Shown piece by piece: positions 34,525-46,674 of a DNA stretch of 64,000 nucleotides. Position 1 is the first letter of the stretch. Every line of letters starts with the position of its first letter. The notes below the pieces were generated by a model. That model was not told the origin of the DNA, made no database searches, and saw only the letters and a program-made list of their open reading frames with translations. Both the position numbers and the translations under genes were made by a program. The stretch is from Acanthochromis polyacanthus (lineage: Eukaryota > Chordata > Actinopteri > Pomacentridae), in contig NC_067127.1 in the NCBI RefSeq assembly GCF_021347895.1, forward strand, positions 39,318,916 through 39,382,915. The letters are read 5' to 3'.

Positions 34525-36129
34525 AATGGCTTGTATGTGTAAAGATCAGATTTCCATCATGTTGTTTTTTTTAGGATGAGGCATGTGTGAACAAAGAACA
34601 TATTTTGTTTGCTCATAGCCATCTGTTGAAACCAGAGGAATTTCTACAATTGTAAATAGGTTTGTTTGACCAGGCAGCTGCTTCAACTGGGACGATATTC
34701 ACACCAAAAACAACACATAAGTATTATTTTTCAGAATCAGTGTGTAAATCGTGAATCCTACTAGGCGCTTGCAACAAGTATTTGTCTTTCTAAATGTCCA
34801 AAAAGTAAAAAAGAGCTGCTCATCTGCATTGCATTTGTAAATAGATTCACTACTCCAGCTAAATTCTGAAATGCCTAAGAACAGTCCCTCTGTAATAGCA
34901 GGCTGATGAAAAATGTCCAACTATACAAAAACTGACTGTCCTGCTCTGCAAACTCTGAGAATGCCGAGTGAGAACACACAAAGCAACATGCTGACGTGTG
35001 AGAATGATCAGGGGTTGTCACAAAACCGAGCATAAAAAAACAAATCCAGTATCTGTGCAGAGCCAAACCTGATGGCCGGACACTTAGCTGCTGCTCCCAA
35101 CTCAACTTGCATCCCACTAAATATGTAAAAAAAGGAAACAATTGAGGGATTGTTGCCCCCTTCAATGCATGGCACCATGTGCATGGCCAAAACCATGCAA
35201 ACATTCATTTGTTTAGGGTTAGTGGCACAGAAACAAGAGCGGGAAAACAACGGCTAAATGTTTGTCGCTGAATCACAAAAGCTGATAGCTGGTTATTTGC
35301 ATTCACAAGATCACAATCAGTGCTCCACCGCTAAATGGTGAAACCCACATTGTCATAAAGGAATAAAGGACATTATTATAAAAGCCAGTGGCTCTGTGCT
35401 GAAGAACAGGAGATACCGTAGCATTCTTTTGTCCACTGAAGGACTTTTATGGGCTTCGGTTCTCTCACTCCAGTTATGCCTGATGGCTCAAAATTATACT
35501 TGTTTTCCTGCCCCCTGAGGACTGGTCTTAAACTCTGCTTTCAATCTTGAAGAAACAACAAAACAGCTGTCAGAGTAATGCTTCCTGACAAGCCAAGATA
35601 GACAAAAAAGGAGACAAAACCAACACCCTAAACACTGAAATACCAAAAGAAAACCACAGAATAGTGACAGAGCTTTCAGAAAGTGTGGAAAAACTCATTA
35701 CTACGATGTGAACGCCTTCAACTTGTGCATGATTTCATTTTCAAAAATGTAATATGAAACATAAAACCGCCCGCACAGGCAAAGTAATCTTAGTTTGCCC
35801 AAAAGTCTATTGATTCCACTCTTAGACACTACAATAGCTTAATAATGTCTCAGCAAATAATCACATTGCATTCAGAAAGGCAAATTAAGGTGTCTTTTTG
35901 TTACTTGGCTGAAAACGAGTTTCTATCACACAGACGAAAAGAATTGAACAGAGACAAGATAAAAGCCTCCAGTGTACTGAGAAATCAAAACTCACTTAAG
36001 ATGTCAATAGTGTCACAGGGAAGGAAAAAAAGGAGAAGCAAGATGCTTGCATCGGGAAAACAAATCCATATCAATACTTTACCAAGCAGTTAATTCCATG
36101 AAGGAATTCAATGCCATTTACTGACGGGA
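34525..36129. other. Intergenic, no supported gene
   Basis: No exon, RNA gene or transposase signal was seen on either strand. Confidence 0.45.
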
Positions 36130-36899
36130 CAGCAAATTGTGTGGCATAAAGATAAAACCGAGGTCATACGCACAAGCAGTGGCGGACAGAAGCAACGGAG
36201 GAGATCTGGACGGTGGGGGGGGGGGGGTGAGCTCAATAGAGCAGCAAGTGGTGTCATTTCTACGGGAAAAAGGAATTGACATAAAAGAAGACAACGTGGA
36301 GGCATGTCACCCTCTACCAAAGAGAAGAAGCACGGACGTTCCTGTGGTGATCCTGAGGTTCGGAAATAGAAAGCATAAAAACGCATTGCTGAAACAAGGA
36401 CGGATGCTGAGAGGAACAGACGTGTTTATCAACGAGCACCTAACCCGGAAGAAAGCCAGGCTGCTAAAGAAGCAAAAGAAAATACAAGGAACTTGGGTGA
36501 GAAATTGTAAAATCTTCATTAAACTTAATGGTGCACCTGAAGAGGCTAAAGTCCTTGTAATCAAGAATCTCAATGAACTAGATAAATATGTATGACTTGC
36601 TCATTCAATGGATTTTAGAATGTATTGCCGCTTTACAAAATTTTAGATGAAATGTCAATGGCAATTAATAATGTACTAGAATGTATATCAGTTGAATTAT
36701 CCATAGAAAATAAAAAATATATTTTAAGTTGTGTGTACAGAACATCGGGAGCTAACATAAAGACTTTTAATGATCGGATGATCCAGACATTCTCGCAAAT
36801 AACTGGGAAAACTATTTATATTTGTGGTGACTTCAACATCAATTTACTTAATACAGAAAAACATCAAGAAACTGAGGATTTCCTAAATATTATGTATAG
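36130..36899 (+). mobile_element. L2/CR1-like LINE, 5' part
   Basis: Holds ORF1 and the first part of an endonuclease (about 36650-36899: LECISVELSIENKKYILSC, then TIYICGDFNINLLN). The element resumes after a solo LTR at 37574. Reading frames across the two parts are consistent with one original LINE. Confidence 0.75.
36137..36595 (+). pseudogene. LINE ORF1-like protein
   Basis: 152 codons. Basic C-terminal half with VILRFGNRKHKNALLKQGR, then FINEHLTRKKARLLKKQKK and WVRNCKIFIKLNG, characteristic of nucleic-acid-binding ORF1 proteins of fish non-LTR elements. It has a poly-Gly run (a G homopolymer at about 36215-36227). The first codon is uncertain, because ORF1 proteins are usually longer and the upstream part may be missing. 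Its LINE is split by an LTR and 3' truncated, so it is not part of an active element. Confidence 0.6.
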
Positions 36900-37573
36900 T
36901 GTTGGAAATCAGCCTATCCTACAATGAAACAAACCAACAAAATATGTGTAAGGCTGTTTCCGCCCAGTTCTTTTGATGGAGTAGTCAGGAGACTTCTTCT
37001 TAAAATCAAAAGTATTTATTACAGCAAAATTGAATGTGCGATACAGAGCTCTGGGCCTGAATCCTCTGTCCCTAACCGACAATAAGTGTTCAGTCAGTTC
37101 GGATGGAATCAGACCGCTAACTGTTCCTGACCCAGTCTTCTTATACTCTAACAGTGTGTATAGCTATCGATCAAGGCCGGCCGCCCCTTCCGATGCTGCG
37201 TTGTTCCGCTGTCCTCTGTCACAGCAGATGTTTTGTCATTACGCTCACGTAGGAATGACTTCGCTTCTGCAAAGCAAGATTAGAAACTGCACATACAACT
37301 CGCTCATGTTCTTTACTGATTACAGCTTACGTCAAAAACTATCTGTACCTTTATTATCAAAAACTGTCTGTACTTTGATTATCAATCACTTTATGTCTTG
37401 ATCATCCTTGGTTTCAATCACATGAGTAATAAGTAAAATAAAGCTGGACTTATCTTCTTTGTTTCATTACAGTCACACCATGGTAATGATGCTCTTGACC
37501 TTCCTATTCCTCAGAACCAATACAACTCTTTAATATGCACACTGAGCAATTATAAAACACACCATTTCCCACA
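36900..37573 (-). mobile_element. Solo LTR inserted in the LINE
   Basis: 674 bp, flanked by ATAG at 36896-36899 and 37574-37577. It begins TGTTGGAAAT and ends ATTTCCCACA, an imperfect inverted TG...CA terminus. On the minus strand an AATAAA lies at about 37013-37018 near the inferred 3' side, so the LTR is probably reversed. No internal retroviral genes are present. A 4-bp duplication suits an ERV1-like or similar retrotransposon, but the family is not identified. Confidence 0.75.
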
Positions 37574-38070
37574 ATAGTATGAGCTTTTTTCCGTCTATTA
37601 CAAAACCCAGTAGAATAACAAGCAGCAGTGCTACTTTAATCGATAATATTTTTACCAATGACACTCAATATGGATGCACAAATGGATTGCTGATCTGTGA
37701 CATATCAGACCACTTACCTGTGTTCACGATAAAAGATTGGAAATGTAGGAAAAAACAAAATTCAAGATAGCTAGCCAGAAGCATTTACAGACTGAACAAA
37801 CAACTAATGCGCTGTTCAACGCCCTGTTGGAACAGGACTGGAGTTCAGTGTACAATGAAGAAAATGCTGACAGTGCATATGAGAACTTTTTAGAAATATT
37901 CATTATGTCATTTAATAAATACTGTCCTATTATAAATAAGAAGAAGAATAGATACAAAGATTGCCCATGGTTAACCACAGGCTTAAAAAAGGCTTGCAAA
38001 AAGAAGAACAACCTGTACGCAAAGTTTATCAAATCAAGAACAAAGGAATCAGAAATTAAATCAGGGCTTA
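37574..38070 (+). mobile_element. L2/CR1-like LINE, continuation
   Basis: Resumes the endonuclease (ITKPSRITSSSATLIDNIF, then ISDHLPVFT with the SDH motif) and the linker before the reverse transcriptase (CPWLTTGLKKACKKKNNLY). Ends near 38070 without reverse transcriptase, so it is 3' truncated or deleted. A frameshift lies near 37770. Confidence 0.75.
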
Positions 38071-38727
38071 AAGTGAGAAAAAATCCTCAGCCTGAACTTC
38101 TAAGATCCAATTTATAGTGTCAATAAACGTATTTAAATGTATTTTAAAACTCACTAAAACACAATATATATGAGATTCTATTAATTCAGAGCAAATATGA
38201 GGTCATCTGGTGGAAATGATGCCGATTATGATCCCACTATTTTATTGTTGCTCAAATGTAAAACCTTACTCGGCCAAAACTTAAGACATTTTAGAAAGTG
38301 CCAAAAGTCAGATTTTTTTGTGTTAATGTTTCAATACCACATCACTATAATTGCAAAGATTTATTTTAGTGTAAAGGGGAAAAATCATGAAAACCAAGTA
38401 CATGCATTATTAATAATTTTTATCTCTTCAGTAGATTTAACAAGAACTCAAAACAACACCAACCACAACAAAACTGCTACAAAACTATGCTGCGTTCCTT
38501 CATAAGGCACAATTTTTACTTACAACATTATCTCAAGTGTCAGTCTCAAGAGAATATAAGTGCTTGGAGAATACTGTTTGAAAAAATTTAATATTCTCTG
38601 GAACACTACAAGAGAATAAACTGTCATATGTCACTTGCTATACCAACTTTGTATTTCAGCAGGTAATAAAAGTACTAGTATTAACTCTTAAATGCAATTT
38701 TAGTTATTGCCTCACAATATAAGATAC
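38071..38727. other. No supported gene
   Basis: AT-rich sequence. Short open readings on the plus strand lack any protein-family pattern. Confidence 0.4.
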
Positions 38728-38881
38728 CTCTGAATAAGCTGATCATGATGCTGACTCTCAAACTCTGTAACTAGCAAAGAAGTCCGGGCCTTCCTGATCT
38801 GGTTTATCTGGGTCCTGGCAGCAATGGACTGCTCATGCTGAAGAACTTCTACTCTGGCCTTTTCCTCTGGAGTCAGAAGAT
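38728..38881 (-). CDS. Possible single exon of an unidentified gene
   Basis: On the minus strand AATCAG is followed by 154 bases that encode LLTPEEKARVEVLQHEQSI, later TEFESQHHDQLIQ, and then a GTATCT donor. The peptide is hydrophilic, charged and probably helical. It is unlike the low-complexity readings around it and unlike any transposon protein I recognise. No neighbouring exons were found, so it may be an orphan exon of a gene extending outside the window or a relic. I cannot name it. Confidence 0.35.
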
Positions 38882-38899
38882 CTGATTAAGAAGCCCTCT

Positions 38900-40350
38900 G
38901 TAGCACATAACCACACATACATGTTAGTAACTGCTCATTTGATACACCTCAATAATCTGTGTGATTAGTTTAAATCATTTGATTTTCAATTTGAACTGAC
39001 ACACATTTTGTTTGTTTTTGGTAAGGGAAAAAAATGTATTCACTGTATAATTTGTTCAGTTGGCTTTCAATTTAAATGTTGTTTCTATTTTTTATCTATA
39101 TTTTGGAAAGAAAAAACGGTGAAAAGCAGGCTAAGAACATTCTTATTTAACTATCTATCCATTATTCATTTCACACAACTCATACGTTCATTCTTTTCTT
39201 ACTAACAATATTTGCTTAAGATTGGAGATTTTTTGTTTGTGGCTAGACATCATTCAGATGCATAAGGTCACAAAATCTGCTGAGAGCTATTTAACTCATT
39301 ATTACAAACATCCTATATGTCCTCAAATAAAAAAGGTTCATATCACCTAAGCTACATTCAGTTTGTGCATATTTAACTAAACAGATGTTCTGAGTAGAAT
39401 AATGGGACAAATCCGTATGGCTTGATCTTTGATTTTTTTTCCTTTCAAAATAAAATCCAGCAAACTAAATAAATGTTTCCTTTTTTCCTTTTGCTGTTGT
39501 AAAACACATAGAAAATGTTGAAAGATTAAGAAATCAAACAAAATCAACACCTTCTGTTTTTGTTACTTTTTAAAATTCAATATCTAAGCCCGTTTGTTTT
39601 TATTTTGTGGCGAAACCATGGGGACTGTGGGACATGCACGCGCATCGCCACTGACGCACTTACGCCAATGGGGCGAGTCAACACACCGCGGCTCAGGGAT
39701 CGCGGCAGCGGCTGCTCTCTTTGTTAATCAGCAGAGACACATCCTCTCTCCTCTGTCACACAAAGTCTGAGCAAACTTTAGTATCTGCGTCTTTGAGCTA
39801 AACACAAGCTCCAACGCTATTGACCAGTGATCAGCTGCTCGATTCTTCACGGCACCACTCACAGATTGGAGCTCCGTGCGCTCTGGACAGACCAGGCAGC
39901 CACAGGGCTGGGACACGTGGAATGGGTCTACAGTCCAAGCAGAAATAAAATAAATAATATGCAATATATATCAATGTGTTTCCAGTAATTCCCTTTAAAT
40001 ATAATTACAAAAACCACCAACAAATATTGCACATTTGGATTTTGTTTGTGGGATACTGTTATTTCTTATCAGTGGCTCAGCAGCACTGACGATGCCGAAC
40101 CAAGAGGGTGCAGCACATCGTGCACCCAGCAGTCGATGCGCACTCGCAGTTAGAAAACTGTGATTGGATAAAAGTTCCATCAGAAAGTCGCATGCCTGGA
40201 CAGAAGGTGTATATTTTTTAATGTAGGATTTGGAGTTTGATTGATTAAAGCGGAGCAACTGAATGCACAATGACGCACATGCTTGGAGCCTTCGGGACGG
40301 AGATGGATGAATTTTTTTAAATGGTACATTTCCATGCGCCGGAAAACTTT
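38900..40350. other. Intergenic, no supported gene
   Basis: AT-rich up to 39600, then a GC-richer stretch (39605-39910) without clear exons. The ZNF duplication begins near 40355. Confidence 0.4.
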
Positions 40351-40474
40351 AAGCCCTGCATTTAACTGAGTAACCACTTTGAATGGTTTCATTAATTTAC
40401 CAGTCACGTCTGTCAACGACAGCTTTCCTCTTAATGGATTTTGCAACGAAGCAATGAAGACACTAAACAAGAAA

Positions 40475-40720
40475 TTAGACCTGAATTCTGTGAAGCCGGA
40501 TCTCAAGGACTTTAAGTTTGTGGAGGACTTCATGAACTTTTACTGAACCCTGCATGGACAAATCTTCTTGGCAGGGGTTCAGTCTGTGTCCAGTGTGCAT
40601 ACGCTGGTGTCGTTGTAGGGTTCCCTGTTGGTTGGACGTTGGTCCAGACTGGTCAAAGCAGCACTGTTCACCATTGGAAGAGTGCTGACAAGTCTGAGGG
40701 TGTTGTCCATCTGTTCTGTT
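40475..40720 (-). CDS. C2H2 zinc-finger protein, copy 3: terminal exon
   Basis: Same length (246 bases) and phase as 12667-12912, acceptor TTTTCCAAGCAG, then AACAGAACAG, ending in TAA at 40475-40477. It encodes a Cys/His-containing tail (QQGTLQRHQRMHTGH, then LHKLKVLEIRLHRIQV). The intron to the finger exon (40721-41089) is short and lacks the insertion present in copy 2. Intact. Confidence 0.8.
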   Translation of the reverse strand, partial: NRTDGQHPQTCQHSSNGEQCCFDQSGPTSNQQGTLQRHQRMHTGHRLNPCQEDLSMQGSVKVHEVLHKLKVLEIRLHRIQV

Positions 40721-41089
40721 CTGCTTGGAAAACAAACACACAAAACAGAGAACGTCAGTGTTTCCTGCAGCATTGAAGAACTGATGCCTTGCCTGAGATA
40801 GAGAGCACCCCAAATGACATCTGAAGACACTTTTACCTGTTGGAATTTAACATTCAGTTGTCTGATTACATCAGAATTCCTAATCTAACCTACATCCCCA
40901 GATTAACCTGGACCAGATTTCTGTGTCAAAATGAATACAGGTTAGACTGAACGATAGCTGATAATGTGTTAACAGAATTCAACTGACCACAGTTGTTCAA
41001 AACAGTTTTGAAACAATTTTGCAGCAATATCCAAAATTATCCAATACACAATTGTGTGTACACTGTGACTGAGACCAGTCTTTACATAC

Positions 41090-42289
41090 CTCACTGTGAC
41101 ACTGATTGAATGCTTTCTTTCTGGTGTGGATCTGCTGGTGTCGTTTCAGGGAACCCAAAGTTGTAAAAGTCTTCTTACACTCATCACATCTGTATGGTCT
41201 CTCCCCAGTGTGGACACGTTGGTGAATTTTGAGTTTTGCATTGGAGCTGTAGCGTTTCCCACACTGGTCACAAATGTATGGTTTAACCCCAGTGTGGGTC
41301 ACTTCATGAGCTTTTAACTGTGAGTACATTACAAATAGTTTCCCACAGTGATCACATATCCACACATCATGGCCAGTGTGGATGCGTTGGTGACATTTTA
41401 AGCTCTGTTGGTGCTTGAAAGTTTTTTCACAGGAGTCACAGTGGTACCGCTTTCTACCAGAATGGGGGCATTGATGGATCAACAACTGTTCATGTTGGGT
41501 AAAGGTTTTCACACACTGATCACAGTTGAATGGTTTAACTCCACTGTGAATGAGTTGATGACTTTTTAACTGACTCTTCAGAGTAAAAGCCTTTCCACAG
41601 TGATCACAGCTGAATGGTTTAACTCCACTGTGCATAAGTTGATGACTTTTTAACTGACTCTTCAGAGTAAAAGCCTTTCCACATTGATCACAGCTGAATG
41701 GTTTAACTTCACTGTGCATGAGTTGATGACTTTTTAACTGACTCTTCAGAGTAAAAGCCTTTCCACATTGATCACAGCTGAATGGTTTAACTTCACTGTG
41801 AATTAGTTGATGTCTTTTTAACGCACGCTTGTGTGTAAAAGACTTCTCACACTGATCACAGCTGAACAATTTCACTCCACTGTGAATGAGTTGATGATTT
41901 GCCAGATGACTCTTCTGATTAAAAGCCTTTCCACACTGATCACAGCTGAATGTTTTAACTCCACTGTGAATGAGTTGATGTCTTTTTAAGCTCCACTTCT
42001 GAGTAAAAGCCTTTCCACACTGATCACAGCTGAATGGTTTACCTCCACTGTGAATGAGTTGATGTGTTGCTAGATTACACTTCAAAGTAAAAGCTTTTCC
42101 ACACTGATCACAGCTGAATGGTTTCTCCACAGTGTGAATACGTTTGTGAATTCTGAGCTTTGTTGCTGTGATAAAAGTCTTGCCACATTGCTCACAACTG
42201 AGTGATTCATCTCTTTTTGCTGTTGTTGCTGAACCATCCTTATCCTCCTCAGAGGTCCGACATCTCACTCCATTGCTGTGTTTACATTT
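41090..42289 (-). CDS. C2H2 zinc-finger protein, copy 3: 13-finger exon
   Basis: Minus-strand exon of 400 codons, acceptor CTACAG before 42289 and donor GAG, then GTATGT after 41090, phase 0 at both ends. With 40475-40720 it gives 481 residues. There are thirteen Cys2-His2 fingers. Specificity residues (-1,2,3,6) run TTKI, LCNT, QWSR, QSHN, HRAR, LSQS, LSQS, LSQS, QEQI, HQSC, MSQA, SAKI, TGSR. Fingers 6-8 are practically identical, a sign of recent in-exon duplication. N-terminal residues come from unidentified upstream exons; a candidate first exon is at 48200-48584. Probably a nuclear DNA-binding regulator. Confidence 0.88.
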
Positions 42290-42879
42290 CTGTAGCAAAA
42301 GACAAAGATAAAAACAGAGGCAGTGTTGGAAGAGCAATCATGAAAAAATTTATCCTAAAAGTCTCAATTCCATGTAGTTGGACATGAGGCTGAAACAAGA
42401 TCAAGAATCTGCAGACATGCTGGCAGCTTTGTCATTAGAAACCTAGAAATGTGTCAACAGCACACTCACAATGTCAACAAAACTATTTACAGAGGCCGAT
42501 AGTTTTCACCTTCAACAACATCAATGTCCAGATTTAGGTCTTAATGGCAGCAGGGTCAATTCACACCACCAACACTTTCTAGTTTCTCCTAGGGGACCAG
42601 ATGTTGATACCAGTCCAGAAAAGAACTGTAATTCTGCCACTGAAATTTGGATTTGACCCCAACGACCCGGGAAATTTGTTGTGCAGCAGTTACACAAGCG
42701 TTCACCATCAAACAACAAAAGCAACAAAACAGTTAAAGGAATAGCAACGATTAAAGGAAATGTTTTAAAAATTGAAAAAACAGTAAAACAATTACAAGCA
42801 AAATAAAAGCCATTTAAAGAAAAATCAAACAAAACATAAGATAGACAGGCACATCAGCAACAATCTTGGTCATTTAATC
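42290..42879 (-). repeat. Duplicated ZNF intron segment, copy 3
   Basis: Paralogous to 345-1099 and 15397-16139 but lacking about 190 bases present in the others (between 42511 and 42516). No coding signal. Confidence 0.65.
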
Positions 42880-43865
42880 AGACGTAGAAAAAGTTTTCAA
42901 TAAACGGCCACCGATGTAATCAGGTCGAGGACTTTTCTTTGGTCTGCACTGTTTGAGACACCAGATTACATTGCCCACATCAAGAAAGGGATTCTGTGGA
43001 GAGGCTGACATGAGACAGTTTTTAGTCTCAGCATGTTTAGCCCTAAAATCATGGGAGTCAAACCTGACATAAAAACTGTTTAGACTTTGAGCCAGCTCTA
43101 AATCACAATTATAACCAGTGAGCTGAACTCTCTCATTGACGCATTAATTAGTTCCAGTGATCAGATTCATGCCGTCCCAGACTGAACTGAGGTTGTTCAT
43201 TTTGAGCTGAGACTCAACTTTATCTTTGTATTGTCTTTTGTGGGTCCTGATCTCCTACTTTATTTCCTTCTGTCGGTTATACAGATTTAGTGTATTTCCT
43301 TCTCTGAAGACTGTTTTCCTTCTGTACAGTAGGTCTTTAAGCTTCTTAGAAAGCCATGGCTTAGTGTTTGGATATAGTTTAACAGTTTTTTCAGGAATAA
43401 CACTGGTTTCACAGTCTGTGACCCAGCTGCTCACAACATCAGTCGGTTCATCAATATCAGCTGAGGACTCCTTAAACACGTCCCAGTCAGTAACCTCCAG
43501 ACATCCCTGCAGAGTGTGACAAACTTTCACTCTGATGTTCTGCACTTTGCCTTGCTTCAGTACAGTGGTAGACAGGGATAAGGAGGATGCAGTTGTGGTT
43601 AGAGGAACCCAGAGAAGAAGCACCTTTCACATTGTTGTAACAGATCAAAGATTTTGTTTCATCTGGTGGGGCATGTGATGTACTGATGGAAGTCTCTCAG
43701 TGTGTGTTTTAGTGTGCAGTGGTCTCTGGATGACCTGATGGATAAGCCCACAGGCATTTATTTCACTGGCCTTTGGATGATATCGACAAGTTTCACAAAT
43801 ATCTGAGGAAATTTCTGAGGCAGATATGGAGGGCACAGTGAAACAGAAAGCAGTTCTAAGTCAGT
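42880..43865 (-). mobile_element. L2/CR1-like LINE fragment, copy 3
   Basis: The best preserved of three copies. A minus-strand reading at 43255-43623 (LTTTASSLSLSTTVLKQGK, then LEVTDWDVFKESSADIDEP and KPWLSKKLKDLLYRRK) is the linker that follows a non-LTR endonuclease. Reverse transcriptase sequence with stops continues to about 42880. It was carried along in the ZNF unit duplication. Confidence 0.7.
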
Positions 43866-44690
43866 AGTGAACAGTTTCAGATTTGCACCAGCGCTGTCCT
43901 TGTCCATTTGGAAGACCCACTTGAGCCCAAGCTTTCATTTGCTGGCTGATGTTGCTTCAATAATTCCACATGTTCTATCCTCTTGATGCCATCTATTTTG
44001 TGAAGTGCACCAGTCCCTCCTGCAGCAAAAACACTCCCACAACATGGTGCTGCCACCCCCATGCTTCACAGTTGGGATGGTGTACTCAGGCCATCCTCAG
44101 CCAGCATCTTCACAAGGTCGTTTGCTTTTGTTTCGGGGCTGATGAGCACATTTCCCTCCAAAACAATTCTAACCTTAACCAATCTCCATCTTGAGCAGTA
44201 AGATGGCTTGACATTCCCATGGTGTTGATCTGTGCATGTAATTGTTTGGACAGATAAACGTAAAACCACAGCAATCTGGAAATTGCACCCAAGGATGAAC
44301 CACACCTGTGGAGGCCCACAAATGTCTTCCTGATGTCTTGGCTGATTTCTTTAGATTTTCTAATGTCGTCACACAAGGAAGCAGTGTGTTTGAGGTGTGC
44401 CTGAAAATACATCTTAATCTATCAAAAGCTTTCAAAGTCAGGACATCATCTTGAAGGAATAGCAATCTTAGTGGATGCAAACTTCTGATTGTGAAGAAAG
44501 TCATAAAAATTCTCTCAAAAAAAATCTCTCTTTCGTTATTCTGGCATTTAAAGATAATTTTGGTCATCTTAAACGACATAAAACAGGAGAAGCATTACCA
44601 GATTTAATGTCAGATCGTGTCAATTATAAAAAGGGTTATGTGTCGTTTATACAGTGTAAGTAAACTTCTGGGTTCAACTGTCTGAATTTC
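43866..44690 (-). mobile_element. Tc1-like transposon, copy 3 (uninterrupted)
   Basis: Minus-strand transposase pieces: KSKEISQDIRKTFVGLHRCG (44110-44412), [16 protein letters not shown] (44066-44305) and [13 protein letters not shown] (43877-44062), in shifting frames. The terminal region at 44640-44683, in reverse AGTTGAACCCAGAAGTTTAC, resembles the Sleeping Beauty/Tc1 terminal repeat. The C-terminal part of the transposase is missing where it abuts the LINE. Inactive. Confidence 0.75.
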
Positions 44691-46040
44691 ATGAGAAGGA
44701 AAAGGCTGGTAAACTCACAATGCTCAAAAGTATTATTCTCTATCAAAGAAAATGCTGCTCTTTACCTTCCTGAACAACTTGCTTGAAAAACAAGACTTTT
44801 CTTCCGTTACTTATCTTCATCACCATGTAAGACATTTTCAGAAAGTATGATCAGCAGCTAGTTCAGCCTCAAACAAAAAACAAGCAGCTTCCAAGCAGTC
44901 CACCATTATATCCTCAGTACAGCTGCTTCTGCAGAGCTACATCTCTCCAGCCATCGTCACCTGGCTTTGGTCGGCCCATCTAACCAACTGGAGCAACTTT
45001 AGACATTTTAAAGAACAAATTCATGATAATCATGTTACAGTGGTATGTTTCTCACTTTTTGTGAAGAATCCATGTTTCCTCTGTTGTTGAGCTCAGACTA
45101 AATGGCTGCCAACATTCCTCTGCTCCTCCGTCAGACTCTCATCCTCCTGCCAATCACCTGTCACATCAAACACATCTTCATTAGGATACCACTCTATACA
45201 CAAGTGTCAGAGTGTCCCATATGTTCATCAGCCAACACAGAGGACACATTTCAACTCAATAGTTCACTTTTAGCTCTTTTCAATTTCACCTAAAACTGAT
45301 ACAAATGAACTTAAACTGTTAAAAATAAGGAACATAGACAGAAAACAGACATGGAAAAAGAGAATAAAGAGAACATAAAGATGCTACTGCAGGTGATTCA
45401 AGACAGGACTGCTGGTAGAAAACTGTTCATGCTGTAAGTTAGTGAATGTATTTTACTGCTCAGTGTTCTGTTTAAAGGCAGCTCTCACTCTCTGTTCTTT
45501 GCACTCTCCCATAGTGTCAAGTGTCCTCCCACTTTCAATGACAGGTGATTCTCATTGATGATTTTTCTCACAGTTTCTGCAGTTTCCCCACTTGAAAAAG
45601 GATGTTTCATCTACCCAGGGTTTGAGCAGGACTCCACTCATCAATCAGACAGTTGCTTTCTTTCTTTTCCCTCTTTCATTTTGCAGTGGTCGCAAATTCA
45701 TGAGATACAGAGGTGGCAACTTCCATAAGTCCATACGTTTAGTTGATAGATTAAGGTGAAAAACCTTTAAACAGAACACAAAAGGACAATGTTTGCATTA
45801 CTGCATTCAGCAAATAGTAACAACCATTCCTCATGGACATTTTCACCACATTGGCAAATGCTACTCCACTCACTTTATGTTTGTCAACCTCAACACCACA
45901 TAAACTGAAGCAACAAATCATGGCATGAGCAATATTCAACCCAATACTATACCACACATGAATTTATCTGCATTTTAAAGAGTTGATTTTGAATCACAGT
46001 TTAACAAATTACTCTGAGCATTTTTACCAAATTTTTTTTA
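44691..46040 (-). repeat. Duplicated ZNF intron/upstream segment, copy 3
   Basis: Paralogous to 22984-24345; no exons identified. Confidence 0.7.
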
Positions 46041-46641
46041 CAGGGTTTATACACCAATCTTGAAGTTAAATTTACTACCATTTAATACCTTTTTTTTTTA
46101 CTACCTTCAGATTTTTTTTACAACCATCAAGACACCGAGTTCCAAGTATTAATCAGAAACTTTTTTTGATATGCACACAGATTTTGACATACAACACTTA
46201 CATCATACTTACCACTCTCCAAGGAGACCTAGTTATTTAGCTACAGGGTATTAGTTACAGTCACTGGTGCAATATGAGGTGGGGTGCTTTGCTTCAGAGG
46301 CACTTGAGTGATGGAATGGTATTGGATTTAAACTTACAACCTTCTCAAGATTGACTCCCAACCATTAGGCAACAGCTACTAATACTATAAAAGAAGAGAT
46401 TCAGACAAAATATTGCACATTTATTTCCTGTCCCCATGGAAGACTCCACTAGCCCATTAAGAACATGTTTAACAACCACACAAACCAGTAAAAACAAATT
46501 GAGACAAGGATTGAACAACCAACTAGGCTTAAATGACCAACAAATCTGCACGCAAATTTTCACAAAACACTTAATCAAAAAGAGAGCAGGGTGACAAAAT
46601 AAAAAAAATCTTGTGCCAAGTGCCTTAACCTTTCATAAAAC

Positions 46642-46674
<33 letters not shown>

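Noticed and set aside
34299..34526. Cys-Val repeat proteins
   Set aside because: Translation of the CA microsatellite.
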